NCBI RefSeq assembly: GCF_949987535.1
Contig: NC_080067.1
Location: 50,218,910 to 50,282,909, forward strand
Direction of reading: 5' to 3'
Origin: Balaenoptera acutorostrata
Lineage: Eukaryota; Chordata; Mammalia; Artiodactyla; Balaenopteridae
Length of the DNA stretch: 64,000 nucleotides
In this document: positions 37,367 through 47,559 of the stretch, piece by piece
Numbering within the stretch: position 1 is the stretch's first letter
Layout: every line of letters begins with the position of its first letter
The notes under the pieces: model-generated
Told to the model about the DNA's origin: nothing
Database searches by the model: none
Seen by the model: only the letters and a program-made list of their open reading frames with translations
Made by a program: the position numbers and the translations under genes

Positions 37367-37386
37367 AAAAAAAAAAAAAAAAAAAA
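37367..37386 (+). other. Terminal poly(A) tail of the L1 insertion
   Basis: Twenty uninterrupted A residues; the last three could instead be the first bases of the right TSD. Confidence 0.9.
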
Positions 37387-37401
37387 GAAATATCAGAATA
37401 G
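37384..37401. repeat. Right target-site duplication of the intact L1
   Basis: Identical to 31432-31449. The unduplicated sequence resumes with TCACTCTCTACTCTGC. Confidence 0.95.
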
Positions 37402-38709
37402 TCACTCTCTACTCTGCTCCAAGCAAATCAAGTAATCCCTAAACTTTTAATACCCAACCAGCAAAACAAAAGCCCAACTAGACCCACTAGCCTTTGATGG
37501 TAGTTTAGAGATCTTTGGTCCTCTCTTTGTTGCCATGATATCCTCTCAAAACTGCAAACTACTTTCTTAGAGTGTGTTTTCCAATCTCAGGTCTTGCTCT
37601 CCCTGAAAGGAGTTTTGGTATTTATAGATATTAATGTATATTTCTTCAGCTCATTAAGTTTCCACAGAGATCTTAGGGGTTGATCTTAAAGATCTACAGG
37701 GGTTGCCCCCTCTTAGTTGTTGGGTGACCCACCTTTTAATTCAGTGTTTTAAATTCTCAAGCAGCTCTAGCATTTTGTGTTCTGTATGCAAACTTGGTAG
37801 TAGAGGAACTCAAGTGACTTTAGACTTCAGAGCATAGAATGATGGTTGGGCCAGTGGAGGGAGCTGTTTACTTGCAAATGGCTGACCTTGGTCTACAACA
37901 GACAGAAGCACGCTTTTCATTGCTAGTGATGAGCCTAGTGCTGAAACGTTCATTGCTCTGAGTCAGTCTTTTCAATGAGCTGAACTGCTTATTTTGCTTT
38001 GAATTTGGAAAGATAATCACCTTATATCGATGCCTCAAAGAACTGTACTTACAATAGCCTTCGTGACTAAGTGGAAGGTTGGTAAGAGCTGGGCTTGAGA
38101 AGAGACAACCAGTAAGATGGATGAGAGAGGTTCTTTGTTGAATGATGTGAACAGTTCCTTATTTAGTGAGTTTGAGTGTGCTCAGACCTAACTCATTTAA
38201 GGTATAAATTACATGTGATTCAAAAAAAAAAAGTAAAAAACAGTGTTTCTGCCCTAGTGAATATTTATCTTTAGGGTAATTTTCTTTGGAGTTCCAGAGT
38301 TAATTATTTCTTTTAATAGAATGAGTAGATTTAAATAGACCAAACATAGAGTGTTGAATTTTAGGACTGATGAACATTGCCACTAATCTCAAGAAATTTA
38401 GATGTCTTAATAATAGTTAATGATGGCTAGTAAAAATTTAAAATGTGAGGCTTACGTAATGTGAAGCTTGCTTTTTAGACTCAAATTTAAAGTTTTGCTA
38501 TATGTGTTTACTTTATTTATGCTTCTCTGTGCCATGATGTGGTTCATTAATGTTCAGAATATCTGATAGATTTATAAATGTTCTTTTTACTGAATATTTA
38601 TGAGCTTAATAACAATGATAAACATAGCTTAGTTTATAAGATATTCAATAGTTTGTTTCTAATTTCTCCAACTATGTAAAGTTTTAGCATAGTTAACATT
38701 TAATTGAAA
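37402..38709. other. Unassigned sequence
   Basis: No gene. About 37800-38180 is less AT-rich and not recognised as a repeat; it may be unique. Confidence 0.3.
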
Positions 38710-38980
38710 ATGATAGCCCAGAATAATGCACTGGAAAAATAGACTGGTAGTCAGGAGACCCTAGGCTCTAGAGCTAGCTTCTTCTCTTCTAACAGTGTGA
38801 TTTTGTAGAAAGTATTTAATCTCACTGGGTTTGAATCTCCTTAATTTAAAATTATATCTAAAATTGTGGTTAACATTCAACTTCTAGGCATTTACAGTTT
38901 CCATATTTTTAATTTTTTCAAATGATTCTTACTTAATGTTAGGCCACTTGATATACTAAGTAAACTGTAAAGCAGCATAT
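38710..38980 (+). repeat. MIR-type SINE
   Basis: Forward order 'TGCACTGGAAAAATAGACTG', 'GTAGTCAGGAGACCCTAGGC', 'TCTAGAGCTAGC', 'TAATCTCACTGGGTTTGAA', then a tail with 'AAGTAAACTGTAAAGCAGC'. Diverged. Confidence 0.6.
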
Positions 38981-40139
38981 TTTAAACCACATTTTTAAAA
39001 AACATTCTTCTGTGAAAAAAATAAATTTAATGTTATATAGTTAATAAATACATATATTTTATCTGATAATTTTTGATTGCTTGGTTATTTGAGAATATAA
39101 TAGTAGTACAACTTTTACAATATATTTTGTTTCATTATCAAAATAACTATTTCCTTATTATTTTCACATAATATACTTTTATAATTATTACAATCTATGA
39201 AAAAAACAAATTCTCAAGAAAACAAGTATCGTTTACTTAGAATTTTTTTAAGTTGACAATGAAAAGTCAGTCTAGGTTTATATAACAGGATAATATCAAA
39301 GAACTTTATATTATATATCACATAATTATAAATTTTATTTTTCAGAAGGAAAACTAAATATGCCATGATAAAATTATTGATGGAAACTGAAATGTTAACC
39401 ACAATTTTAGAAAGCCAACACTAAGTTTTAGAAATCCTACTAATGCCTCTAAAATATTATACCACTCTTAATTTAGACTGAAATAGCCTTGAGAACTGAG
39501 TCTCAGTTTAGTCTAACAGATTAAGCTCTATGAATCCTTTGGTTGAGATTTTCTATTGGTAGCTGGCAGTTCTCTGTGATAAAAAAAAAAAATCAAGTTC
39601 AGAAGCCTTTGTAGGGCAATCTGTTTGGTTTTGCAAGACTCTCTCTCCCTGCTAAAAGATTAAAAATATGACCTATGATTTGTGTCTCTTGCCCAGTATG
39701 TTATTATTTCATGGTAATATACAGATTTGGATTTTGATTGCATTTCAGGCAATAAGAGATGTTACTAAAGGTTTTATTTTATATGCAGGTACATGTACAG
39801 ATTTTGTTTATATATCTCACTCCTAGGAAGCACTAGTATGACTTTCTTAAAGTCAAAATTTATGAGAAAATAATGGAGAATTATAAGCATAGCCATTATT
39901 CATTCATTGATTATCATTATCTTTTATACAAAAGATTCTAAAAATATAACTTGAATTTACATGACAACTACTTTCTCTGTGTTTCCCTGTCTCCTTTTTA
40001 AAAAAATATCTTAAGTTTTTGGATTTAGGACTAGAGCCCCCTAATTTCTTGTGTGAAGACATTTCTAAATCTGTTTGTCATGTGTTACTCTTATATGATT
40101 CTTAACAATAAATTCAGTATCATAACTCTTAAAACTTCA
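38981..40139. other. Unassigned AT-rich sequence
   Basis: No gene or named repeat. Confidence 0.3.
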
Positions 40140-40480
40140 CCTTGACAGCATGCATCAAATTTTATTGTCTCCTCTGCTGGTCTGAAATTACTAACGAGAG
40201 CCTGAATGTCACAAGGCAATGAGGATTGCCCATCAGTTGCAGAGCTCAGTCAACTGTGTAATGAACAGACTGTGTTTGTCTGCTTTCTTTTGTATAGCGC
40301 TTTAGTGAATCGCGGCACATTTTCAGCAGCTTAGTGATATTGCTCATTTCATCACTTCTAAACTTTTTGCATCATTTTACAAACCATTACTGAACTTTGT
40401 TTCATTCTGTATATCTAGTAAGGCAGTGCCAAAGTAATTGGCACTAGAGCAGCTAATAGGCAGTAAAACAGGATAATATC
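40140..40480. promoter_or_regulatory. Candidate conserved non-coding element
   Basis: A stretch with no repeat signature, with clustered CpGs (for example GAATCGCGGCAC near 40308) unusual in this AT-rich region. It has a GGCAAT...ATTGCC hairpin arm pair at 40215-40230, an E-box dyad CAGTTG...CAACTG at 40234-40256 around GAGCTC, and TAAT motifs. Conservation cannot be tested here; function is inference. Confidence 0.35.
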
Positions 40481-41630
40481 ACTAGTACAAGATAAAGCAT
40501 CAAAGATGATAAGAAGTTGAAAACTACATTTACCATATTTCTTTACATATTTTTAAGGGTTTTAACTAAAGTAAAAATCAAATATATGCTTAGTATTAAA
40601 AATAAATACATACATAAATAAAAGGATCATAGAACAAAATGTGTAAGTCCCCTTTTGATATATCTTTCCCATTCCTAATTTTAATAGTCTGGTTTGAATC
40701 CTTCTCAATGTTTTTCCTTTATAGGCTCAGAGCCTGACTTAATTTGAATTAAAGAAAAAGAAGTAAGGTGTCATACATATATTGCACAGATGAATCCTAG
40801 TACCAAAATTTAAATATGTCAGATAAATCTATAAGTAAAATACATTTCCTAGTTTTGATATTATATAAATGAGATTATACTTTTTAAAATCTTCAGATTG
40901 TTTTTAAGATAAACATACCATATTTTACTTAACCATTTATCATTGATGGGCATGTCGCATTTTTCAGTTTTTCATTCTTGCCAACAATGCTGTAAATAAC
41001 ATACATTGTATATATATTGAGGTATTTCTGTAAGATAGATTCCTTTCTTGGACAAAGAATATGCACATTTAAAACTGTCCTTCAAAAGGTGTGTACCAAT
41101 ATATGCTAAAACTTACACTGTACGCTAGCCCCATTTCTTTAGGATCTCAGTTTAAAAAAAAGAAAATTGCCAGTACACCAGTTGAAACATATAAACATGA
41201 AACATATAAGCATTGTAAACTTGCCTGTTATCTTAGAATCTCACATATTTTAAATTATCATTTGTGGATAATATTAGATGACAATATAATATCATGTATA
41301 ATATCAGGAATAGGTACTGAATTAGATCAAATATTTTTTTAGAAGTTGGAGATTTTTGATCACCTCTTCAATTTTATCTAAATTTTTAATTCTATTCAGA
41401 TATTTTTACATTTTTCATCAAATTTGGTAATTAGGATATAATAAGGAATTGTCTGATAATGTAAAATCTCAAGATTATTCGCTTAAAGTTATACAAAGTC
41501 TTCCCTGACATTTAAAAATATGTAATTATAGTTATGTTCTTATCCTATCCCTTATGTAGTTCATTATAGTATTTTTAAAAAATTTTGGCTAGTCCAAAAA
41601 ATGTTTCTCTTTTGTTTATAATTCTTAAAG
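40481..41630. other. AT-rich sequence, partly a possible old LINE-1
   Basis: About 40840-41090 has text like an old L1 3' region ('TTATCATTGATGGGCATGTC', 'TCTTGCCAACAATGCTGTAA'), but weak. The rest is unassigned. Confidence 0.35.
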
Positions 41631-42560
41631 CCCACGCTCTGTTTTATTGCTTGAATTTATTATTGTTGTCTAATTAAGACTACTACTGTTACTTCATCTT
41701 TATTATTTCATCCTTTCACTTTCATTAGGCTCTTTGTTCCTTTAGTTTCTTGAGATAAAATTTTCATTTCATTTATTTTCAACCTCTATTTTCATGACAA
41801 ATATTTTAAGACTAAAACTTTTCAGTTGAGTGCGATTTTGGCTAGATTCATAGATTTGTGAGATGGATTATTTTTACTCTTTTATTTCTAAGTGGTCTAT
41901 AATTTCTGTTTTGATTTCTTTAAACCACCAAGAGTATTCTAAAATTTTGCAAGTTTATTATCCTTTGAGTTTTTTGTTGTTGTTAATTTCTATTAACAAA
42001 TTAATTTATAGATTTGTTAATTTTGAGTTGCATTTTACTTTGGTTTGATCATATTACCAGTATCATTTCCATTTTTTTCTTTGTGGAATAGCTTGAGATT
42101 ATCTTCTCAGACTAATGCATGTTCTTATTTTGTAAAGTTAGCATGACTATTTGAAAAACAAGTATATTTTTTTGTATTAGGTACAAAATATCATGGTTAT
42201 TATTTTTAACACTCAGTTTTTAAATAATTATGATTTTGTCCTGAAAGTCATCTATTTATATATAAGCCTCCAATCTAATTTTTGAATAAAATTTGATTTA
42301 TGGAGATATTTTTTTCTTTCTATAATTATAAAGATTGAAAATATAAATAATATATTCTATGACAAAATTTATGATTGTTATCTGTTATATATTTTTGATA
42401 GTGTCTACTTTTTATTAATATAAACTAATTTTTTTTCCTATTGAATCATTTTGCTTTGAATTCCATTTTCTTAGTATATTTGTGCTTCCCTTTATTTTCC
42501 ACTTTTTTAACACTCTACTTTAAATACTTGTATATAGAATCTTAGCAATTTTTAGAAGTC
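41631..42560 (-). repeat. Ancient LINE-1 (L1M/HAL1-like) ORF2 remnant
   Basis: In reverse orientation there are phrases typical of degraded L1 ORF2 coding text, such as 'TCATAGATTTGTGAGATGG', 'TTCTAAGTGGTCTATAATTT' and 'TTAGCATGACTATTTG'. All frames are broken. Confidence 0.45.
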
Positions 42561-42680
42561 CGATCATCATTCTTTATTTTTTAAGTTCAAGAAACGTTAA
42601 TTACGTCCTATCACATGTGTTCACACACATACATGCACCAAATATTTTAAATACAGAAGACTTTCTGCCTGTAAGAACTA

Positions 42681-42693
42681 ACAATCTACTCTT
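42681..42693. repeat. TSD, left copy, of the deleted LINE-1
   Basis: ACAATCTACTCTT, identical to 46610-46622. Confidence 0.92.
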
Positions 42694-42700
42694 TTTTTTC

Positions 42701-42814
42701 ATTTTAAAGTTTCCATTTTAATTAATATTTCATAGTATAAATATTATTAGTACAGCAGTGGCATGGTTATACTTTATAAATGAGTGAATAATTATACATT
42801 TTTGGTATGCTTTC
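42701..42814 (-). other. 3'-transduced segment of the deleted LINE-1
   Basis: Between the normal L1 3' end (sense 'CTCCAATAAAGATC', near 42833) and the short T run next to the left TSD lie about 115 bp of AT-rich non-L1 sequence. In sense direction an ATTAAA polyadenylation signal variant lies about 22 bases before the A tail. This fits read-through past the L1's own signal. Confidence 0.7.
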
Positions 42815-43184
42815 AGCAATTTTTTATTAATAGATCTTTATTGGAGTATAATTGCTTCACAATACTGTGTTAGTTTCTGTTGTACATCAGAGTTAATCAG
42901 CCATATGCATACATATATCCCCATATCTCCTCCCTCTTGAGCCTCCCTCCCACCCTCCCTATCCCACCCCTCTATGTCATCGCAAAGCACTGAGCTGATC
43001 TCCCTGTGGTGTGCTGCTTCTTCCCACTAGCTAACTATTTTACATTTGGTAGTGTATATATGTCAATGCTACTCACTTCGCCCCGGTTTCCCCCTCCACT
43101 ACCGCATCCTCAAGTCCATTCTCTATGTCTATGTCTTTATTCCTGCCCTCCCATTAGGTTCATCAGTACCTTTTTTTTTTTTTT

Positions 43185-44652
43185 TTAGATTCCATATATA
43201 TGCGTCAGCATACGGTATTTGTTTTTCTCTTTCTGACTTACTTCACTCTGTATGACAAACTCTAGGTCCATCCACCTCACTACAAATAACTCAATTTCAT
43301 TTCTTTTTATGGCTGAGTAATATTCTACTGTATATATGTGCCACATCTTCTTTATCCATTCATCTGTTGATGGACATTTAGGTTGGCTCCATTTTCTGGC
43401 TATTGTAAATAGCACTGCAATGAACATTGTGGTACATGTCCCTTTGAATTATGGTTTTCTCAGGGTATTTCCCAGTAGTGGGTTTGCTGGTTCATATGGT
43501 AGTTATATTTTTAGTTTTTTAAGGAACCTCCATACTGTTTTCCATAGTGGTTATATCAATTTGCATGCCCACCAACAGTGCAGGAATGTTCTCTTTCACC
43601 ACACCCTTTCCAGCATTTACTGTTTCTAGATTTTTTGATAATGGCCATTCTGACTGGTGTGAGTTGATACCTCATTGTAGTTTTGATTTGCATTTCTCTA
43701 ATAATTAGTGATGAGGAGCATCTCTTCATGTGCCTCTTGGCCATCTGTATGTCTTCTTTGGTGAAATGTCTATTTAGGTTTTCCACCCATTTTTTAATTG
43801 AATTGTTTGTTTTTTTGATAATGAGCTCCATGAGCTGTTTGTATATTTTGGAGATTAATCCTTTGTCTGTTGTTTCCTTTGCAAATATTTTCTCCCATTC
43901 TGAGGGTTGTCTTTTCGTCTTGTTTATGACTTCCTTTGCTATGCAAAAGCTTTTAAGTTTCATTAGGTCCCATTTGTTTATTTTTATTTCCATTTCTCTA
44001 GGAGGTGGGTCAAAAAAATCTTGCTGTGGTTTATGTCAAAGAGTGTTTTTCCTGTGTTTTCCTCTAAGAGTTTTATAGTGTCTGGTCTTACATTTAGGTC
44101 TTTAATCCATTTGGAGTTTATTTTTGTGTATGGTGTTAAGTAGTGTTCTAATTTAATTCTTTTACATGTAGCTGCCCAGTTTTCCCAGCACCACTTATTG
44201 AAGAGGCTGTCTTTTCTCTATTGTATGTCCTTTCCTCCTTTGTCTTAATTAGGTGACCATATGTGCATGGGTTTATCTCTGGGCTTTCTATCCTGCACCA
44301 TTGATCTATATTTCTGTTTTTGTGCCAGTAACATACTGTCTTGATTATGTAGCTTTGTAGTATAGTTTGAAGTCTGGGAGCCTGATTCCTCTAGCTCCGT
44401 TTTTCTTTCTCAAGATTGTTTTGGCTATTCGGGGTCTTTTGTGTTTCCATACAAACTGTAAAATTTTTTGTTCTAATTCTGTGAAGAATGCCATTGGTAG
44501 TTGGATAGGGATTTCATTGCTTTGGGTAGTATAGTCATTTTCACAATATTGATTCTTCCAGTCCAAAAATATGGTATATTTCTCCATCTGTTTATGTCAT
44601 CATTGATTTCTTTCATCAGTGTTTTATAGTTTTCTGAGTACAAGTCTTTTAG
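43185..44652 (-). pseudogene. LINE-1 ORF2, C-terminal part, broken
   Basis: Minus-strand fragments in shifted frames: [11 protein letters not shown] and [20 protein letters not shown] near 44345-44640, a Cys motif region with CWKGCGERE near 43560-43700, and the end [15 protein letters not shown] to YGI at 43185-43427. Frameshifts separate the parts. The catalytic FADD region and everything before it are missing, so no enzyme can be made. Confidence 0.9.
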
Positions 44653-44700
44653 GTTTTTACCTTGCTCCTTCATCTGTGACATATATTTTTGCCATCTCAT
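44653..44700 (-). pseudogene. LINE-1 ORF1 start fused to ORF2
   Basis: The minus-strand frame begins [16 protein letters not shown], the N-terminus of ORF1, and continues without a break into [15 protein letters not shown], which is ORF2 text. The junction lies at about 44650-44653. The bases around it (AAGGTAAAAACC then TAAAAGAC) keep the GT that would be a splice donor, so simple donor-GT splicing at that point is unlikely; a deletion with a short shared ACCTA-like motif fits better. Confidence 0.85.
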
Positions 44701-44995
44701 TTTTTTTTTAATATTTATTTATTTATTTATTTTTGGCTGTGTTGGGTCTTCATTTCTATGTGAGGGCTTTCTCTAGTTGCGGCAAGCGGGGGCCACTCTT
44801 CATCGCGGTGCGCGGGCCTCTCACTGTCGCGGCCTCTCTTGTTGCGGAGCACAGGCTCCAGACGTGCAGGCTCAGTAGTTGTGGCTCACGGCCTAGTTGC
44901 TCCGCGGCATGTGGGATCTTCCCAGACCAAGGCTCGAACCCATGTCCCCTGCATTGGCAGGCAGCTTCTCAACCACTGCGCCACCAGGGAAGCCC
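44701..44995 (-). mobile_element. CHR-2 SINE inside the deleted L1
   Basis: Minus-strand copy with a T-rich (ATTT)n left edge (the tail, in reverse) and the TTCCCTGGTGG head at the right. It inserted immediately beside the ORF1 start codon of the host L1, in T-rich sequence. The TSD is T-rich and ambiguous. A 274-codon plus-strand frame (44733-45557) crosses this SINE, the L1 5' UTR and the next SINE and is not a gene. Confidence 0.92.
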
Positions 44996-45283
44996 TTTTC
45001 TTTTTTTTATGAGTGGGATTGTGTTCCTGTCTTACTGGTTGTTTGGCTTGAGGTTTCCACCACTGGAGTTTGTAGGCTGTTGGGTAGAGCTGGGTCTTTG
45101 CGCTAAGATGAGGACCTCTGGGAGATGTCACTCCAATAAATATTCCCTGGGGTCTGAGGTTCTCTGTTATGCCAGTGATTCAGACTCAGGGCTCGCACCA
45201 CAGGAGCTTCAGCCTGACCCCCAGCTTGTGAATCAAGATCTTACAAGTTGCATGGGGTGGCAAAAAAAAAAAAAAAGAAAAGA
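44996..45283 (-). other. LINE-1 5' UTR, proximal part
   Basis: In L1 sense it reads through 'CCCACAAG'-like text and ends 'AACACAATCCCACTCAT'. This matches the second half of the cetartiodactyl L1 5' UTR as I recall it. The stretch that should follow before ORF1 is missing, suggesting a second deletion close to the SINE. Confidence 0.65.
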
Positions 45284-45573
45284 GGGCTTCCCTGGTGGCG
45301 CAGTGGTTGAGAATCCGCCTGCCAATGCAGGGGACATGGGTTTGAGCCCTGGTCTGGGAGGATCCCACATGCTGCGGAGCAACTGGGCCCGTGAGCCACA
45401 ATTACTGAGCCTGCGTGTCTGGAGCCTGTGCTCCGCAACAAGAGAGGCCACGATAGTGAGAGGCCCGCGCACCACGATGAAGAGTGGCCCTCGCTTGCCG
45501 CAACTAGAGAAAGCCCTTGCACAGAAACGAAGACGCAACACAGTCATAAATAAATAAATAAATAAATAAAAAT
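45284..45573 (+). mobile_element. CHR-2 SINE with intact pol III boxes
   Basis: Plus-strand copy beginning GGGCTTCCCTGGTGGCGCAG. The A box TGGCGCAGTGG (45296-45306) and B box GGTTTGAGCCC (45339-45349) fit the RNA polymerase III consensus of tRNA-derived SINEs. It ends in (AAAT)n. A-rich flanks (AAAAGAAAAGA at the left; AAAAGAAAAG repeats at the right) form a plausible TSD. This copy shows best that the family is tRNA-derived. Confidence 0.93.
45296..45349 (+). promoter_or_regulatory. Internal pol III promoter of the CHR-2 SINE
   Basis: A box at 45296-45306 and B box at 45339-45349, 32 bp apart, as in a tRNA gene. Both lie inside the transcribed SINE. Confidence 0.7.
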
Positions 45574-46609
45574 TAAAAAAAGAAAAGAAAAGAAAAGAAA
45601 AATGAGAACATTAACAAAGTAAAAAGTAAAATTAGACTAGGACACTAACAGATATGTTAGAAAAAATATAAAAATAAAAATATAGATGAAACAACAATGG
45701 GAAGGTAAAACAGAACCACAATAGTAAAAAAGAGGAGGAGGAAAAAAAAAAAAGGTGGAAAAGGCCTTGGCTGTGAAGGGCAAGGCCTAAGCTGAGGGGA
45801 GTTTTGGACGGTGGGCAGGGCCTATGCTTAGGACCCACAGGGCTGGAAAAGGCTCTGGAGGGTGTTGGGGGTTGAGGCTTCACCTCAACAGAACAGAAAG
45901 GGCCCAGGCACAGAAGGGAACCAGGCGTGCTTCCTGCCTCTGGCCTCAGAGGGTGGGGGACCCCCCTGGGATCCCAGCAGGCTTCCTGGTCTCCAGTGGG
46001 TGGGGCAGTCACCCTCCGCTCCTCTCCTGCTCCTCCGGTCCCGGAGGACCCTTCCCTCCTGCTTCTCCTGATCTCCCCGACTACCCTCCAATGTCCCCAG
46101 GACCCAGGCAGCCTGGATGGGGATTTAGAGGGCAGAGGACCCGCCTGGGAGCTCAGCAGGCTCCCTGAGCCCTAGTGGCAAGGGCAAACGCCCTCTGCTC
46201 CTCTCCCACCTGCCTCTCCTGTTCTCTCCTGGCCTGCCTCTTATGCACTCAGGACCAACCCTGCCCAGAGGGGACCTCTGAGGGCATAGGACCCGGCCCA
46301 AGAGCCGGGCAGACTTCCCCTGCGATTGGGCAGGGGAAATGCTGGGTGTGCTCCCCCAGATCCAAGCCTCCTGAGGGTCCCTCCTGTTGTGGGAAACTCT
46401 CCCCCCTCTCAGCCACCCCTCAGGGGCACTGGTCCTGTCCGGCCTCCACTTCTCCTTCCCCTTCATTCCCCCCATGTCCTACAGGTTCGCTTGGGGGTTC
46501 CTCCTGTCTTCCTGTGCATCGGGGTCCCCCACCAGTGTCCAGCAGGTGCCCTAATTGTGGGGACACATGAACTCTGCATCTTCCTACACCACCATCTTGA
46601 CTCTGCCTC
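45574..46609 (-). promoter_or_regulatory. LINE-1 5' UTR, distal GC-rich promoter part
   Basis: GC-rich region, unlike the rest of the window. It includes degenerate monomer-like units starting with AGGG...GGACCC at 45950, 46129 and 46281, spaced 179 and 152 bp. A YY1-type CCATCTT (46592-46598; AAGATGG in sense) lies next to the 5' end. By analogy with other L1s it would drive transcription in the minus direction. GC-rich open frames here (for example 45824-46168 and 46175-46570) are chance frames. Confidence 0.75.
46592..46598 (-). promoter_or_regulatory. YY1-type site at the LINE-1 5' end
   Basis: AAGATGG in sense, about 12 bases from the 5' end. In human L1 the equivalent site sets the transcription start. 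Inferred from position and motif. Confidence 0.6.
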
Positions 46610-46622
46610 ACAATCTACTCTT
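46610..46622. repeat. TSD, right copy, of the deleted LINE-1
   Basis: ACAATCTACTCTT, identical to 42681-42693. Confidence 0.92.
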
Positions 46623-47409
46623 AATATATTTTTGCTGAGTATTAATCTCATATACCTTCACTAAAAAGAATTAATTTGACAGCACTATTTCTAACAATTG
46701 TGTAATCATAGTATTTGTGAACATATTTCTAAAAATTTACTGAGACTGCTTCAGAAATGTCTTATAACTGTATTGCCAGATATTAGTCAGTACTCTTGGC
46801 TGAAAGCATAAAAAACAGAATGCTTGCAATGTAAGCTGAAAAGAAATTTATTGAAAGGATATTTAGGAACTAAAAAAAATCACCAAACACAAAATGGCAG
46901 GAATAAGGGAAGTTAGGCAGTACCCAGCCCTACAGCCAAAATCATTTTAGCAAAGCGTTCCCCACTGCTAGTGCTGCTAAACACTGGATGCCACAGCTTG
47001 CTTTACTGCTACAACATTAGACTCTGGATATGCCCCTTGATGTCACTGCCACTTCCATCCCTGGAAACCACTGACACCTCCTGGCACCATAATGGATCCG
47101 CCACTCTCAGTAAGAGCATCTGAGTCTTGTACTTAGGTCACTTGCTCATGCCTCAAAATAAGGAGGCCTGGGAAGAATTTCTTTGTCTTTCTGAGCTCTT
47201 TGACATCTAGAGTCAGGGATCAGTTCTGTCTGCAAGATAAGACTCATAGAATAGGTATATTCCAATATAGAAGGAAAGTTTGTATTCAAGGTAACAGAAG
47301 CAATAACAACAAGAAAAAAACAAATATGCACTAATGTAAAGAAGAAATTAAAGAGACTGATGAGTTAAGATCTGTTGAACTTCGGGGTGTAAGAGGTCCA
47401 TCTTGGTTT
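46623..47409. other. Unassigned sequence
   Basis: No gene or named repeat. Confidence 0.3.
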
Positions 47410-47540
47410 ATTAAAATTTAAGCTGTAAGGAACCATGGAAACCATCTAATTTAGCTGCTTCATTTTTTTTTTCCTACGAGAAAACTAAGTTTGAGTGTTT
47501 AAGTGACTTGTCTATTGAAAACTAGCATGTTGTTCATTAA
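47410..47540 (-). repeat. Old SINE/LINE-like fragment
   Basis: 'AAGGAACCATGGAAACCATC' and 'GTGTTTAAGTGACTTGTCTA' resemble MIR- or L2-associated old repeats. Weak. Confidence 0.35.
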
Positions 47541-47559
47541 TTCATACATTTAGCAGATA

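Larger units (their letters stand above)
31450..37383 (+). mobile_element. LINE-1 with both ORFs intact and a 3' transduction
   Basis: The insertion lies between identical 18-bp TSDs. It comprises a 106-bp 5' UTR remnant, ORF1 (31556-32461), a 58-bp spacer, ORF2 (32520-36338), about 190 bp of L1 3' UTR ending in an internal A-rich stretch (ATAAAAAAACAAACAAAACA, about 36526-36545), about 820 bp of non-L1 sequence, and a 20-base A tail (37367-37386). Most of the 5' UTR is missing, so the internal promoter is probably lost. Identical TSDs, a pure A tail and two undamaged frames point to a young insertion. Whether it is expressed or fixed cannot be told from one sequence. Confidence 0.95.
42694..46609 (-). 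mobile_element. Internally deleted LINE-1 with both ends, minus strand
   Basis: Perfect 13-bp TSDs frame the insertion. In L1 sense (right to left): a 5' start GAGGCAGAGTCAAGATGG at 46609 with a YY1-type site; a GC-rich 5' UTR; the end of the 5' UTR (44996-45283); ORF1 codons 1-16 (44653-44700); ORF2 from its RT/C-terminal side (43185-44652); 3' UTR; about 115 bp of extra sequence; and a short A tail. Two CHR-2 SINEs inserted later. The nick site on the L1-sense strand reads ATT|AAGAG, close to the L1 endonuclease preference. Most of ORF1 and the first half of ORF2 are lacking, so it is inactive. Confidence 0.88.

Noticed and set aside
44640..44665. L1 ORF1-ORF2 junction as a canonical splice product
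   Set aside because: The AAGGT donor-like GT is retained downstream of the junction side, so ordinary donor removal is not shown; a deletion is the simpler reading.
45296..45349. A and B boxes considered as a tRNA gene
   Set aside because: They belong to a tRNA-derived SINE; no cloverleaf with a full acceptor stem is evident and the body matches other SINE copies.
44733..45557. 274-codon plus-strand open frame
   Set aside because: It runs through two CHR-2 SINEs in opposite orientations and L1 5' UTR; chance frame in GC-rich repeats.
45632..46664. Several GC-rich open frames and a CpG-island-like region suggesting a gene
   Set aside because: The block lies within L1 TSDs and leads to a typical L1 5' start; it is the L1 5' UTR.
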